Positions 1 to 7,718 of a stretch of DNA of 64,000 nucleotides are shown here, piece by piece. The stretch lies in assembly GCA_965226925.1 (NCBI GenBank), contig CBDDEN010000010.1, positions 186,001-250,000 of the forward strand, given 5' to 3'. How positions within the stretch are numbered: the first letter of the stretch is position 1; each line of letters begins with the position of its first letter. The DNA comes from CBDDCX01 sp965226925 (GTDB lineage Bacteria; Gemmatimonadota; Gemmatimonadetes; Longimicrobiales; Gaopeijiaceae). Made by a program: the position numbers and the translations under genes. The notes under the pieces are model-generated. The model was given only the letters and a program-made list of their open reading frames with translations. It had not been told where the DNA came from and did no database searches.

Positions 1-1007
1 AAGAGCGGATAACGCCAGGCGATCAACAGAACACAGATCCCCGTCACCACGCCGAGAAAGGTCAGGAAGATGAGGGCGATCTTGGTGTTCTCGGCGAACG
101 TATGGACCGACTCGATGAGGCCCGAGCGGGTCAGGAACGTCGCGAAGATCGTGAGCAGAAACGTGAGGCTGACCAGGCCCATGTTCCACACCTTCAGCAT
201 CCCGCGATTCTCTTGGATCTGGATCGAATGCAGGAACGCGGTGGCGGTCAACCAGGGAAGCAGAGACGCGTTTTCGACGGGATCCCAGAACCAGAACCCC
301 CCCCAACCCAGTTCCTCGTAGGCCCAACGCATGCCGAAGATGACGCCGTTCGCGAGGAAGAACCACGAGAGGAGGATCCACACTCTGGTGATGACGATCC
401 ACCTGGTGTCGAGCTTGCCACTCAGCAGGGCGGAAATGGCGAACGCGAACGGAACCGTGAACGCCGTGAAGCCCAGGTACAACGTGGGCGGATGGATGGT
501 CATCCAGTAGTTCTGCAACTGGGGGTTGAGCCCTCGACCGTCCGCCGGCGTGAACGCGAGCCGCTCGAACGGATTGACGTCGCCGAACAACAAGACCAGG
601 AGAAAGAAGCTGGATACGCTGAGGAGGACCCCCACCACATACGGCATGAACTCACGGTTCTTGTTACGGTTCGTGAAGACGGCGATCGACGAGAACATCG
701 AGAGGAGCAAGGCCCAGAATACCAGCGACCCCCGCTGACCCGCCCACAGCCCGGACACCTTGAAGAACGTGTCGAGCTCGCGATTCGAGTAGTTGGCGAC
801 GTACCAGTATTCGAAGCGGTCGGTCAGGAAGGCCGTCATGATCCCGGCGGAGGCCAGAACCAGGAGTAGGAACACCGCGTAGACGCTCCGCTCCGCACTG
901 AGGACCAGGTCGCCCCGTTGCTTGCGCCCCCCCACGAAGCCGAGAATGGCCCCCCAGAGGCCGACAGGCAGGGCCATCCAGAGAGCGAACTCTCCGAGGA
1001 TTGTCAC
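1..1007 (-). CDS. ccmF: Cytochrome c heme lyase subunit CcmF, partial (C-terminus beyond window edge)
   Basis: Multi-pass inner-membrane protein that takes heme from CcmE and attaches it to apocytochrome c in the periplasm. About 335 residues are visible, running off the left edge. The WWD-type heme-handling signature is clear: WGGFWFWDPVENASLLPWL lies in the middle of the visible part, and several hydrophobic segments alternate with short loops. The GTG start shares four bases (GTGA) with the ccmE stop, so the two are translationally coupled. The N-terminal sequence (VTILGEFALWMALPVGLWG) is a normal CcmF start. Frame and motif make the assignment secure; only the C-terminal half is unseen. 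Confidence 0.93.
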   Translation of the reverse strand, partial: MTILGEFALWMALPVGLWGAILGFVGGRKQRGDLVLSAERSVYAVFLLLVLASAGIMTAFLTDRFEYWYVANYSNRELDTFFKVSGLWAGQRGSLVFWALLLSMFSSIAVFTNRNKNREFMPYVVGVLLSVSSFFLLVLLFGDVNPFERLAFTPADGRGLNPQLQNYWMTIHPPTLYLGFTAFTVPFAFAISALLSGKLDTRWIVITRVWILLSWFFLANGVIFGMRWAYEELGWGGFWFWDPVENASLLPWLTATAFLHSIQIQENRGMLKVWNMGLVSLTFLLTIFATFLTRSGLIESVHTFAENTKIALIFLTFLGVVTGICVLLIAWRYPL

Positions 1008-1432
1008 CCCGCAAGTTCCTCGGGTGTCGCCTCGTAGCGGCTACCGCACTTGGTCAAGACGAGGGTGGCTTCGAAGACCCCGTCTTCGCGAAAGCGCCCC
1101 TCCACGACCGCATCGACGTTCTCGTGATCGTTGAAGGTGTCGGGCAACATATCGTCGTATTCGACGAGGAAGCTGCTCGTCTCGTCCTCCAGATCGACCA
1201 CCTTGAAACGGTGAGGCACGCCCTCTCGGGCGTGTTCCCACGAACCGGGCACAATGCGGCCGCTCACCTTCACCCCCACCTGGTGGAACGTGGGGTCGTC
1301 CTTCACACGGGCGAGGAGCTCGTTGGGCGTGAGGTAATACAACATCGTTTGGCTCACGCCCGTCCAGATGAGGTACGTGACCACCATGGCCACACCTGCG
1401 AGACCGACGAAAAATCTGTGGTTTTTCTTCAC
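1004..1432 (-). CDS. ccmE: Periplasmic heme chaperone CcmE, Cys-type (CxxxY)
   Basis: Membrane-anchored heme chaperone that carries heme covalently to CcmF. The 142-residue protein has one N-terminal transmembrane helix (about residues 7-25) and a periplasmic OB-fold domain. The heme-attachment site is unusual. Canonical CcmE has HxxxY, whereas this one reads KCGSRYE, placing Cys129 where the histidine belongs and Tyr133 four residues on. Cys-type CcmE is known from archaea and Desulfovibrio-like bacteria, in the variant usually called System I*. The start is GTG at 1432, and ccmF follows with a four-base overlap. Other ccm genes (A-D, G, H) are not in the window, so the full system type cannot be judged here. 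Confidence 0.92.
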   Translation of the reverse strand: MKKNHRFFVGLAGVAMVVTYLIWTGVSQTMLYYLTPNELLARVKDDPTFHQVGVKVSGRIVPGSWEHAREGVPHRFKVVDLEDETSSFLVEYDDMLPDTFNDHENVDAVVEGRFREDGVFEATLVLTKCGSRYEATPEELAG

Positions 1433-1478
1433 CTGAGGTCCCCTTCATGGGGTCGGCGGACTTCCTACGGCTCCGGCA

Positions 1479-1506
1479 AATATAGGGCCGTGAAGAGAGC
1501 CGGCAA
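1479..1506 (-). promoter_or_regulatory. Candidate sigma70-type promoter for ccmE-ccmF
   Basis: On the minus strand TTGCCG (1506-1501) and TATATT (1484-1479) are separated by 16 bases, about 45 bases before the ccmE start. This is one of the few AT-rich spots in the 178-base gap between glpK and ccmE. The eight bases CCGGCAAA occur twice around it on the plus strand. The same gap has a short stem at 1568-1585 (CCCCAC/GTGGGG) without a T-run, which may mark the end of the glpK transcript. Prediction from sequence only. Confidence 0.4.
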
Positions 1507-1610
1507 AGCTCCAACGGCCCGCAAAATCGTGCTATCGGAGCCCCTCCCACAACCATATGGGGCCATCCCCCACAAACAGGTGGGGTATTCCTGGGGGCTT
1601 CCCCTACACG

Positions 1611-3119
1611 TCAGCTCTCGGACCCCGAATCGCTCGCCCATGTCTTCACGGTCCGGACGGCACGGGCCCATCCGTCCACGAGTAGGCGCCTTTCGGAGGC
1701 ATCCAGGGCGGGGTCGAAACGGTCACCCTCACCTTGAGACGCCAGGAAGTCCTCCGCCGTCGACCAGACCCCGGTCCTCAAACCCGCCAAGCCGGCCGCC
1801 CCCAGGGCGGTGGTTTCGCCTATGGCTGCCCGCCTCACGGGGACGCCGAGAACGCTGGCCTGGAACTCCATGAGCCAGTCGTTGTTGGCGGCCCCGCCGT
1901 CCACTCGGAGTTCGGTCATCACGACCGAGGAGTCGGCCTCCATGGCTCCGATGACCTCTCGGGTCCCGTAAGCCATGGCCTCGAGGGCCGCTCGGACCAG
2001 ATGCTCCTTCGACGTGCCGCGCGTGAGCCCGAAGATGGCGCCACGGGCCTCGGGGACCCAATGAGGCGCACCGAGCCCGACGAACGCGGGTACGAAATAC
2101 ACGCCGTCGTTGCCGGTGAGCCCCGCAGCCATACGCTCGGACTCGGCCGCGTGTTCGAGTACTCCCAACCCGTCACGGAGCCACTGCACCGCCGCCCCCG
2201 CGATGAAAACCGACCCCTCGAGCGCGAACGCCAGGCCCCCGGTGGCGTCGCACGCGGCGGTCGTCAGAAGTCCATGTGCCGAGGGAACGATCTCGGTGCC
2301 CGTGTGCATCAGCAGGAAGGCACCCGTGCCGTAGGTGTTCTTGGCAAGTCCCGGAGACCAGCACCCCTGCCCGAAGAGCGCGGCCTGCTGGTCACCGGCC
2401 ACTCCGGCGATCGGGGCCTCGATCCCCAGGAGTTCGCCACGACCGACTCCGAAGTCTCCACTACTGGCTCTCACATCGGGGAGCACCGCGGCCGGTACCT
2501 CGAGCAGATCGAGGAGCCACGGGTCCCATGACGCCTCGGTCAGGTCGTAGAGCATGGTCCGAGAGGCGTTGGTGGGGTCCGTGGCGTGTACCTCGCCCAG
2601 GGTGAGACGCGCGATCAGCCACGTGTCTATCGTGCCGGCCGCGAGTTCGCCTGCCTCCGCCCTCGCCCTCAGCTCCGGCCGTTCCCGGAAGAGCCACATG
2701 AGCTTGGTGCCCGAGAAGTAGGGATCCAGCACCAGGCCCGTGCGGCGCCTCACCTCATCCTCGTGCCCCGCTTCCTTGAGCCCGGCGCACAGGGTCGAAG
2801 TGCGTCGGTCCTGCCACACGATGGCCCGGCTCACGGGTTCCAGGGTCTCTCGGTCCCACAAGACCACTGTCTCCCGCTGATTCGTGATGCCGATGCCCAG
2901 GACGTCCGCCTCGCTCGCCGACTCGAGCGCCTCTCGCGCGACCGCTCGGGTCACGTCCCAGATCTCTCCCGCATCGTGCTCCACCCATCCGGGCCGGGGA
3001 AAGTGCTGTGTGAACTCCGAATAGGCTCTTCCCAGCACTCGACCTTCACGGGAAATGACGAGGCAGGTCGAACCGGTCGTGCCCTGGTCGATGGCGAGGA
3101 TCGAAGCGGTCTTGCTCAT
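1611..3119 (-). CDS. glpK: Glycerol kinase
   Basis: ATP-dependent cytosolic kinase making sn-glycerol 3-phosphate from glycerol, a member of the FGGY family at normal length (502 residues). The start MSKTASILAIDQGTTGSTC carries the first nucleotide-binding motif. GDQQAALFGQGC, NTYGTGAFLL and the C-terminal DGGAANNDWLMEFQ segment are typical of GlpK. A reading-frame extension upstream is possible, but the chosen ATG overlaps the maf stop as ATGA, which matches the coupling used across this gene string. No glycerol facilitator or glycerol-3-phosphate dehydrogenase is nearby. It is the last gene of a minus-strand cluster with dtd and maf. Confidence 0.95.
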   Translation of the reverse strand: MSKTASILAIDQGTTGSTCLVISREGRVLGRAYSEFTQHFPRPGWVEHDAGEIWDVTRAVAREALESASEADVLGIGITNQRETVVLWDRETLEPVSRAIVWQDRRTSTLCAGLKEAGHEDEVRRRTGLVLDPYFSGTKLMWLFRERPELRARAEAGELAAGTIDTWLIARLTLGEVHATDPTNASRTMLYDLTEASWDPWLLDLLEVPAAVLPDVRASSGDFGVGRGELLGIEAPIAGVAGDQQAALFGQGCWSPGLAKNTYGTGAFLLMHTGTEIVPSAHGLLTTAACDATGGLAFALEGSVFIAGAAVQWLRDGLGVLEHAAESERMAAGLTGNDGVYFVPAFVGLGAPHWVPEARGAIFGLTRGTSKEHLVRAALEAMAYGTREVIGAMEADSSVVMTELRVDGGAANNDWLMEFQASVLGVPVRRAAIGETTALGAAGLAGLRTGVWSTAEDFLASQGEGDRFDPALDASERRLLVDGWARAVRTVKTWASDSGSES

Positions 3120-3724
3120 GTGCCCGGGGAGTGAAGGACACCGAAACGGTACTCCCAACCGCAATCTTCCATCAGGCGGATCAGAAGAGGGATCGGAAGA
3201 CCCACGACCGTATAGTAGTCGCCCCGAATCCCACTCACCAGCGCGGCTCCGAGGCCTTGAATGCCATACCCCCCGGCTTTGTCGAGTGGCTCGCCGGTCT
3301 CCACGTAGGCGCGGGCGACCTCGGGTGGGAAGGAGCGCATCGTGACCTCGGTGGTCGCCACTCCGCTACGGATCTCCCCGGAAGGGAGGACCAAGGCGAG
3401 GCCACTCGCGACCCGGTGTGAGCGGCCCTGGAGACGGCAGAGCATCGCCTCGGCGTTCCGGGGGCCGGAGGGCTTACCCAGGATCTCTCCGTCCAAGACC
3501 ACGACGGTGTCCCCGCCGAGGACGGCCGCCTCGGGCCGAATGAGCGCAGCCGCCAGGGCTTTCTCACGGGACAGTCGCTCCACATGCTCTTCCGGCGACT
3601 CACCGTCGAGCAACGCCTCCAAGACCTGGGTCGGTTCGACCGTGAAGGTCAGCCCGAGCATGGCGAGGTACTCCTTGCGTCGCGGGGAGGCCGACGCCAA
3701 GACCAGAGGGGGGAGGTCGCTCAT
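3116..3724 (-). CDS. maf: Maf family nucleoside triphosphate pyrophosphatase
   Basis: House-cleaning enzyme that hydrolyses non-canonical or modified nucleoside triphosphates to monophosphates (dTTP/UTP or m7GTP class) in the cytosol. At 202 residues it has normal length. The N-terminal signature LVLASASPRRKEYL, the central VLGGDTVVVLDGEILGKP, and the C-terminal DKAGGYGIQGLGA loop are all present. Both ends overlap neighbours by ATGA: dtd upstream and glpK downstream. Three linked genes thus share one transcript, with two of them (Dtd, Maf) in metabolite proofreading. The exact substrate subclass cannot be told by eye. Confidence 0.94.
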   Translation of the reverse strand: MSDLPPLVLASASPRRKEYLAMLGLTFTVEPTQVLEALLDGESPEEHVERLSREKALAAALIRPEAAVLGGDTVVVLDGEILGKPSGPRNAEAMLCRLQGRSHRVASGLALVLPSGEIRSGVATTEVTMRSFPPEVARAYVETGEPLDKAGGYGIQGLGAALVSGIRGDYYTVVGLPIPLLIRLMEDCGWEYRFGVLHSPGT

Positions 3725-4161
3725 CTCTCCAGCACCAGGGTGACGGGTCCGTCGTTTACGAGAGATATCTCCATCATGGCGCCGAACTCGCCGGTGGCCA
3801 CACGTCCCGGAAGCCGGGCCTCGAGGAGCTCGACGAATCCGTCGTAGAGCGCAGTCGCGACCCCCGGCGGGGCCGCATGCACGAAGCTCGGGCGACGCCC
3901 TTTCTTGGTATCGCCGTACAGCGTGAACTGGCTCACGACCAGCACGGATCCCTCCACATCCTGGAGGTCCCGGTTCATCTTGCCGTCCGAGTCGCTGAAC
4001 ACCCGTAGGCCCACGATCTTGTCGGCCATCCACTCGGAATCGCCCGCCGAGTCGCCCTCCGTGAACCCGACGAGGAGCACGTGACCGATTCCGATCTCGC
4101 CGACGACCTGTCCTCCCACCACCGCCCGGGCTTGGCTCACGCGCTGCAGCACCACTCTCAT
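3721..4161 (-). CDS. dtd: D-aminoacyl-tRNA deacylase
   Basis: Removes D-amino acids, and mischarged glycine, from tRNA so that they do not enter translation. It is 146 residues, the usual length. The start MRVVLQRVSQARAVV, the catalytic-face segment SQFTLYGDTKKGRRPSF, and the C-terminal GPVTLVLER containing the Gly-Pro motif of this family are all visible. It lies 53 bases after glmS and overlaps maf by ATGA. Context is a proofreading pair (Dtd, Maf) followed by glycerol kinase. Confidence 0.95.
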   Translation of the reverse strand: MRVVLQRVSQARAVVGGQVVGEIGIGHVLLVGFTEGDSAGDSEWMADKIVGLRVFSDSDGKMNRDLQDVEGSVLVVSQFTLYGDTKKGRRPSFVHAAPPGVATALYDGFVELLEARLPGRVATGEFGAMMEISLVNDGPVTLVLER

Positions 4162-4214
4162 GGAACGTCACCCCCGTGCTCGGAGTTCGCGGTCGGGCCG
4201 TGATCCGTGAAAGC

Positions 4215-6053
4215 TCACTCCACCGTGACGGACTTGGCCAAGTTGCGCGGCTGGTCGACGTCACAGCCGCGCTGAACGGCCGCGTGGTAGGCCAGAAGCT
4301 GAAGCGGAATCGACGTGAGGACCGGCAACAGGCACGGGATGGTCTGTGGCACCTGAATGATGTGATCGACCTTCCCGACCAGTTCGGGAGCCTCGTCGCT
4401 CACCACGGCGATGATGCGCCCGTTGCGGGCGCTCACTTCTTCGATGTTCGACACCACCTTGCCGTACACCGCGTCCCTGGGAGCGAGAACCACCACGGGC
4501 ATGTTCTCGTCGATCAACGCGATAGGCCCGTGTTTCATCTCCGCCGCCGGGTACCCCTCGGCGTGGATGTAGCTGACCTCCTTGAGCTTCAGAGCACCCT
4601 CCAGGGCCACCGGGAATTGGTACCCGCGCCCCAGATACAGGAAGTTCTGGGAGTGGGCATCGTCCGCCGCCAGTTGCCGGATCACGGAGTCCAACTTGAG
4701 GGTCTCCGCGACCTGATCGGGTAGCCGCCGGAGGGCCGCGACGATCTCCCGGCCTTGAACGTTGGAGAGGTGCCGACGGCGACCCAGGTAGAGGGTGAAC
4801 AGCGCCAGCGCCACGATCTGACTGGTGAACGCCTTCGTGGAGGCCACTCCGATCTCGGGACCGACGTGAAGGTAGATGCCGAAGTCGGTCTCACGAGCGA
4901 TGCTGGAGCCGACGACGTTCACGATGCCCATGGTGGGCGCACCTCGATTCCGAGCTTCCCTGAGCGCGGCCAAGGTGTCGGCGGTCTCACCGGACTGACT
5001 GATTGCGAGAACGAGAGTCCCGGGCTCGATGACCGGGCTCCGATAGCGGAACTCCGACGCGTACTCCACCTCGACCGGGATGCCGGCCAGCTCCTCGAGC
5101 ATGTACTCGCCGATGAGGGCGGCGTGCCAGCTCGTTCCGCAGGCCGTGATCACGATGCGCTTGATCTTCGAGAGATCCTCGTCGGTAAGGGTGATCCCGC
5201 CGAGCCTTGCGTCTCCCTCCTCTTCGAGGAGGCGCCCTCGCATGACGTCGCGCAAGCTCGTGGGTTGCTCGCAGATCTCCTTCAGCATGAAGTGCTCGTA
5301 CCCACCCTTCTCGGCCGCCTCGAGATCCCACTCGACCCTATGAACGGACCGTCGCACCTCACCGTGCTGCAGGTTGAAGACCCGGTATCCGTCGGCGGTC
5401 AGCACCGCGCAATCGCCGTCGTTCAGATAGACGACGTCCTGGGTGTGCTCGATCACGGCAGAGGCGTCGGAGCCCGCGAGGTTCTCCCCGTTCTTGCCCA
5501 CCCCGACGAGTAGCGGACTGCCGTTGCGCGCGACCACGACCTTGCCGGGATCCCTACTGCTGACCACGGCAATGCCATAAGCGCCTTCGACCTGATGGAG
5601 CGCAGCAACGACGGCGTCTTCCAGCGTCTCGTTCTCGCGAAACGCCTCGTCGATGAGATGTACCACCGCCTCGGTGTCGGGCTCGGTGTTGAACACGTAT
5701 CCGAGGTCGGTGAGCTTGCGCCGCAGAATGTCGGCGTTCTCGAAGATCCCGTTGTGAACCAGGGCGATATCGCCGGCTCGGCTCCAGTGGGGATGGGCGT
5801 TCGGCTGGTTGGGAGCGCCGTGGGTGGCCCAGCGCGTGTGCGCGATCCCGCATGTGCCCGGCGGCATGTCGGTCTCGAGCAGCCTCTCGAGTTCTATGAG
5901 CTTGCCGGCTTGCTTCACCGTACGAAGGCATCCGTCCGGCCCCACGATCGCGAGGCCGGCCGAGTCGTACCCTCGATACTCGAGACGGCGCAGGCCCTCC
6001 ACCAGGATCGGCCCTGCTTCCTTGGAGCCCACGTATGCGACGATTCCGCACAT
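4215..6053 (-). CDS. glmS: Glutamine--fructose-6-phosphate aminotransferase (isomerizing)
   Basis: Makes glucosamine 6-phosphate from fructose 6-phosphate and glutamine, the first step toward UDP-GlcNAc, peptidoglycan and LPS. It has 612 residues. The N-terminal glutaminase domain begins MCGIVAYVGS, with Cys2 as the nucleophile after Met removal and RRLEYRGYDSAG close behind. Two SIS sugar-isomerase domains follow, and the end NLAKSVTVE is the conserved C-terminal tail that closes the active site. It sits directly after a phosphohexomutase gene (44-base gap), consistent with consecutive steps of amino-sugar synthesis. I saw no glmS ribozyme-like element in the short leader. Confidence 0.97.
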   Translation of the reverse strand: MCGIVAYVGSKEAGPILVEGLRRLEYRGYDSAGLAIVGPDGCLRTVKQAGKLIELERLLETDMPPGTCGIAHTRWATHGAPNQPNAHPHWSRAGDIALVHNGIFENADILRRKLTDLGYVFNTEPDTEAVVHLIDEAFRENETLEDAVVAALHQVEGAYGIAVVSSRDPGKVVVARNGSPLLVGVGKNGENLAGSDASAVIEHTQDVVYLNDGDCAVLTADGYRVFNLQHGEVRRSVHRVEWDLEAAEKGGYEHFMLKEICEQPTSLRDVMRGRLLEEEGDARLGGITLTDEDLSKIKRIVITACGTSWHAALIGEYMLEELAGIPVEVEYASEFRYRSPVIEPGTLVLAISQSGETADTLAALREARNRGAPTMGIVNVVGSSIARETDFGIYLHVGPEIGVASTKAFTSQIVALALFTLYLGRRRHLSNVQGREIVAALRRLPDQVAETLKLDSVIRQLAADDAHSQNFLYLGRGYQFPVALEGALKLKEVSYIHAEGYPAAEMKHGPIALIDENMPVVVLAPRDAVYGKVVSNIEEVSARNGRIIAVVSDEAPELVGKVDHIIQVPQTIPCLLPVLTSIPLQLLAYHAAVQRGCDVDQPRNLAKSVTVE

Positions 6054-6097
6054 ATCCGGCTACCCCATCGAGCTGCGAAGAATCGAATCGACCATCC

Positions 6098-7486
6098 TTA
6101 GATCACTCCCTCTAGAATCTTCTCGGCACGTGCGACCAGCTCCTCCGCGTCGGCACGACTGCCCGCTTCGGCGATGAGCCGCACCACCGGCTCAGTGCCC
6201 GACGGCCTCACGTGAAGCCAGGCCCTACGTCTAGACCAACTCAGTCGAAGGCCGTCGGACCGGTCCACTGCATCGCCGCCCAGATCCTCCTCGAGCGCTC
6301 CGTAGGCATCCGAAAGATGCTCCCGAGCAAAGTCGATCTTCTTCTTTACGATAGCATACGACGGCCACCGGCCCGCGACATCGGAGAGAGAGGAGCCCTC
6401 GTCGATCAGGTGTTGCAGGATCAACGCCGCGGCCACGGCCGCATCGCGCGTGTGGTGGAGTTCGGGGAGAATAACGCCCCCGTTACCCTCACCGCCTACG
6501 ACCGCTCCCTCAGCCTGCATGCGCCGGGCAACGTTGATCTCTCCCACTGGCGCCCGGACGACCGAGCTGTCGAAGGCGTGAGCGACGTCCTCGACGACCT
6601 GGCTCGTGGAGAGGTTCGTGACGAGCGTCCCCGATTTACGACGGAGAACGGCGGCCGCGGACAGGGCCAAGGTGAGGTCCTCACCGAGCGCCTCCCCCTT
6701 TTCGTTCACGAGCGAGAGCCGGTCCACATCGGGATCGACCGCGAAGCCCAGATCAGCCCCCTCTCGGCGCACCAGCTCACACAACTCCCCGAGGTTGTCC
6801 GCCGTGGGTTCCGGATCTCTTGGAAACCGGCCATCCATCTCGGTGTTGATCGCCACGACCCGACATCCGAGAGCCTCGAGAAGGGGCATCATAAGGGCCG
6901 CGCCCGCACCGCGCACGCAATCGAGGGCCACCGTGAGTCGCCGCGCGCGCACGGCGTCCGCGTCGAGCAGCGACAACATCAAGACGGCTTCCAGGTGACG
7001 TCCGGTGGCGCCACCATCCACTCGCAGCCTTCCGAGCTCGTTCCACTTCGCCCGCGGAATCTCCTCCTTCAACGCGAAGTCGAGAAAGGCCGTCATGGTG
7101 TCCTCGTCCAGGAAGGTGCCCTCCGGCGCCGCGAACTTCAGCGCGTTCCACTCGGCGGGATTGTGGCTGGCCGTGACCTCGATCCCACCGACGGTGGCGG
7201 CCCCCCTCCCCACCTCGAGCATGAGGGTCGGGGTGGCCACGATGCCCAGATCGACCACGTCGGTGCCGACCGACGCCAGACCCGCGGCGGCCGCACTGGC
7301 CAGCATACTCCCCGATGTCCGTGTGTCGCGCCCGACGAGGACTTCGCCCCCCTTGCCGGTCCTCTTCAGGAATGCCCCGAACGCAGCGGCGAGCCCACAG
7401 ACGAGTTCCGGCGTGAGTGGGTCGCCGACGCGCCCTCGAAATCCGGACACACTCACCACCAGCCCGTCTGGAATCGTCAGGGGCAT
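6098..7486 (-). CDS. glmM: Phosphohexomutase, phosphoglucosamine mutase-like
   Basis: Alpha-D-phosphohexomutase of 462 residues that moves a phosphate between C6 and C1 of a hexose or hexosamine. All four active-site elements are visible: the phosphoserine loop VTASHNPAEWN, the metal loop DPDVDRLSL, the sugar loop GEGNGGV, and the phosphate-binding RPSGTEPVVR near the C-terminus. Position next to glmS favours phosphoglucosamine mutase, but the family also includes phosphomannomutase and phosphoglucomutase, so the symbol rests on context. The start MPLTIPDGLVV at 7486 is preferred over an upstream in-frame ATG because homology begins there and GGTGG precedes it. A good promoter candidate lies about 70 bases upstream. 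Confidence 0.88.
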   Translation of the reverse strand: MPLTIPDGLVVSVSGFRGRVGDPLTPELVCGLAAAFGAFLKRTGKGGEVLVGRDTRTSGSMLASAAAAGLASVGTDVVDLGIVATPTLMLEVGRGAATVGGIEVTASHNPAEWNALKFAAPEGTFLDEDTMTAFLDFALKEEIPRAKWNELGRLRVDGGATGRHLEAVLMLSLLDADAVRARRLTVALDCVRGAGAALMMPLLEALGCRVVAINTEMDGRFPRDPEPTADNLGELCELVRREGADLGFAVDPDVDRLSLVNEKGEALGEDLTLALSAAAVLRRKSGTLVTNLSTSQVVEDVAHAFDSSVVRAPVGEINVARRMQAEGAVVGGEGNGGVILPELHHTRDAAVAAALILQHLIDEGSSLSDVAGRWPSYAIVKKKIDFAREHLSDAYGALEEDLGGDAVDRSDGLRLSWSRRRAWLHVRPSGTEPVVRLIAEAGSRADAEELVARAEKILEGVI

Positions 7487-7553
7487 GAACCACCGGTATA
7501 GATGGAGAAATGGGAAGAGCCGCCTGGGGCGACCAGGCTGGAACCGCTGTAAG

Positions 7554-7582
7554 ACTATCGAGATTTCGTGGAGGACCGTCAA
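7554..7582 (-). promoter_or_regulatory. Candidate sigma70-type promoter for the glmM-glmS string
   Basis: On the minus strand TTGACG (7582-7577) is followed after exactly 17 bases by GATAGT (7559-7554), about 68 bases before the glmM-like start. It is the best-matching promoter pair I found in the window. It lies in the 232-base divergent gap shared with the trans-sulfuration gene. Sequence-based prediction only. Confidence 0.48.
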
Positions 7583-7591
7583 CGATGGACG

Positions 7592-7619
7592 GTAGCCCCG
7601 CCTGCGGGGCGACGGCTAC
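7592..7619 (+). other. Nested inverted repeat in the leader of the trans-sulfuration gene
   Basis: GTAGCC (7592-7597) can pair with GGCTAC (7614-7619). An inner seven-base pair GCCCCGC/GCGGGGC (7595-7601 with 7604-7610) shares bases with the outer arm, so the two stems are mutually exclusive. It lies 100 bases before the plus-strand start at 7719. I could not match it to a known SAM riboswitch consensus by eye. It may be a regulatory RNA structure or just a stable G+C-rich hairpin. Confidence 0.25.
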
Positions 7620-7718
7620 ATTGCGGCCGACCGCGGACCTCCCCCTCACCGGCCCCTTCGGCCACTCGAGGGAACAGCCACCGCGGGTGGATCCGACATC
7701 ACCGATCGCGAGGAGTGA

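Noticed and set aside
102..869. A 255-residue open frame on the plus strand opposite ccmF
   Set aside because: It is antisense to an unmistakable CcmF, rich in Arg/Glu/Pro low-complexity sequence, and lacks any motif. Such frames arise from the codon bias of G+C-rich genes.
6054..6097. glmS ribozyme in the glmS leader
   Set aside because: The leader is only 44 bases, too short for the ribozyme, and has no matching core.
6212..7501. A 429-residue plus-strand open frame opposite the phosphohexomutase gene
   Set aside because: The minus strand has all four mutase motifs. The plus frame is Arg/His/Pro-rich shadow sequence without a ribosome site.
7592..7718. SAM-I, SAM-II or SAH riboswitch before the trans-sulfuration gene
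   Set aside because: A stable hairpin is present, but none of the conserved core sequences of those classes could be found by eye. Kept only as an unassigned structure.
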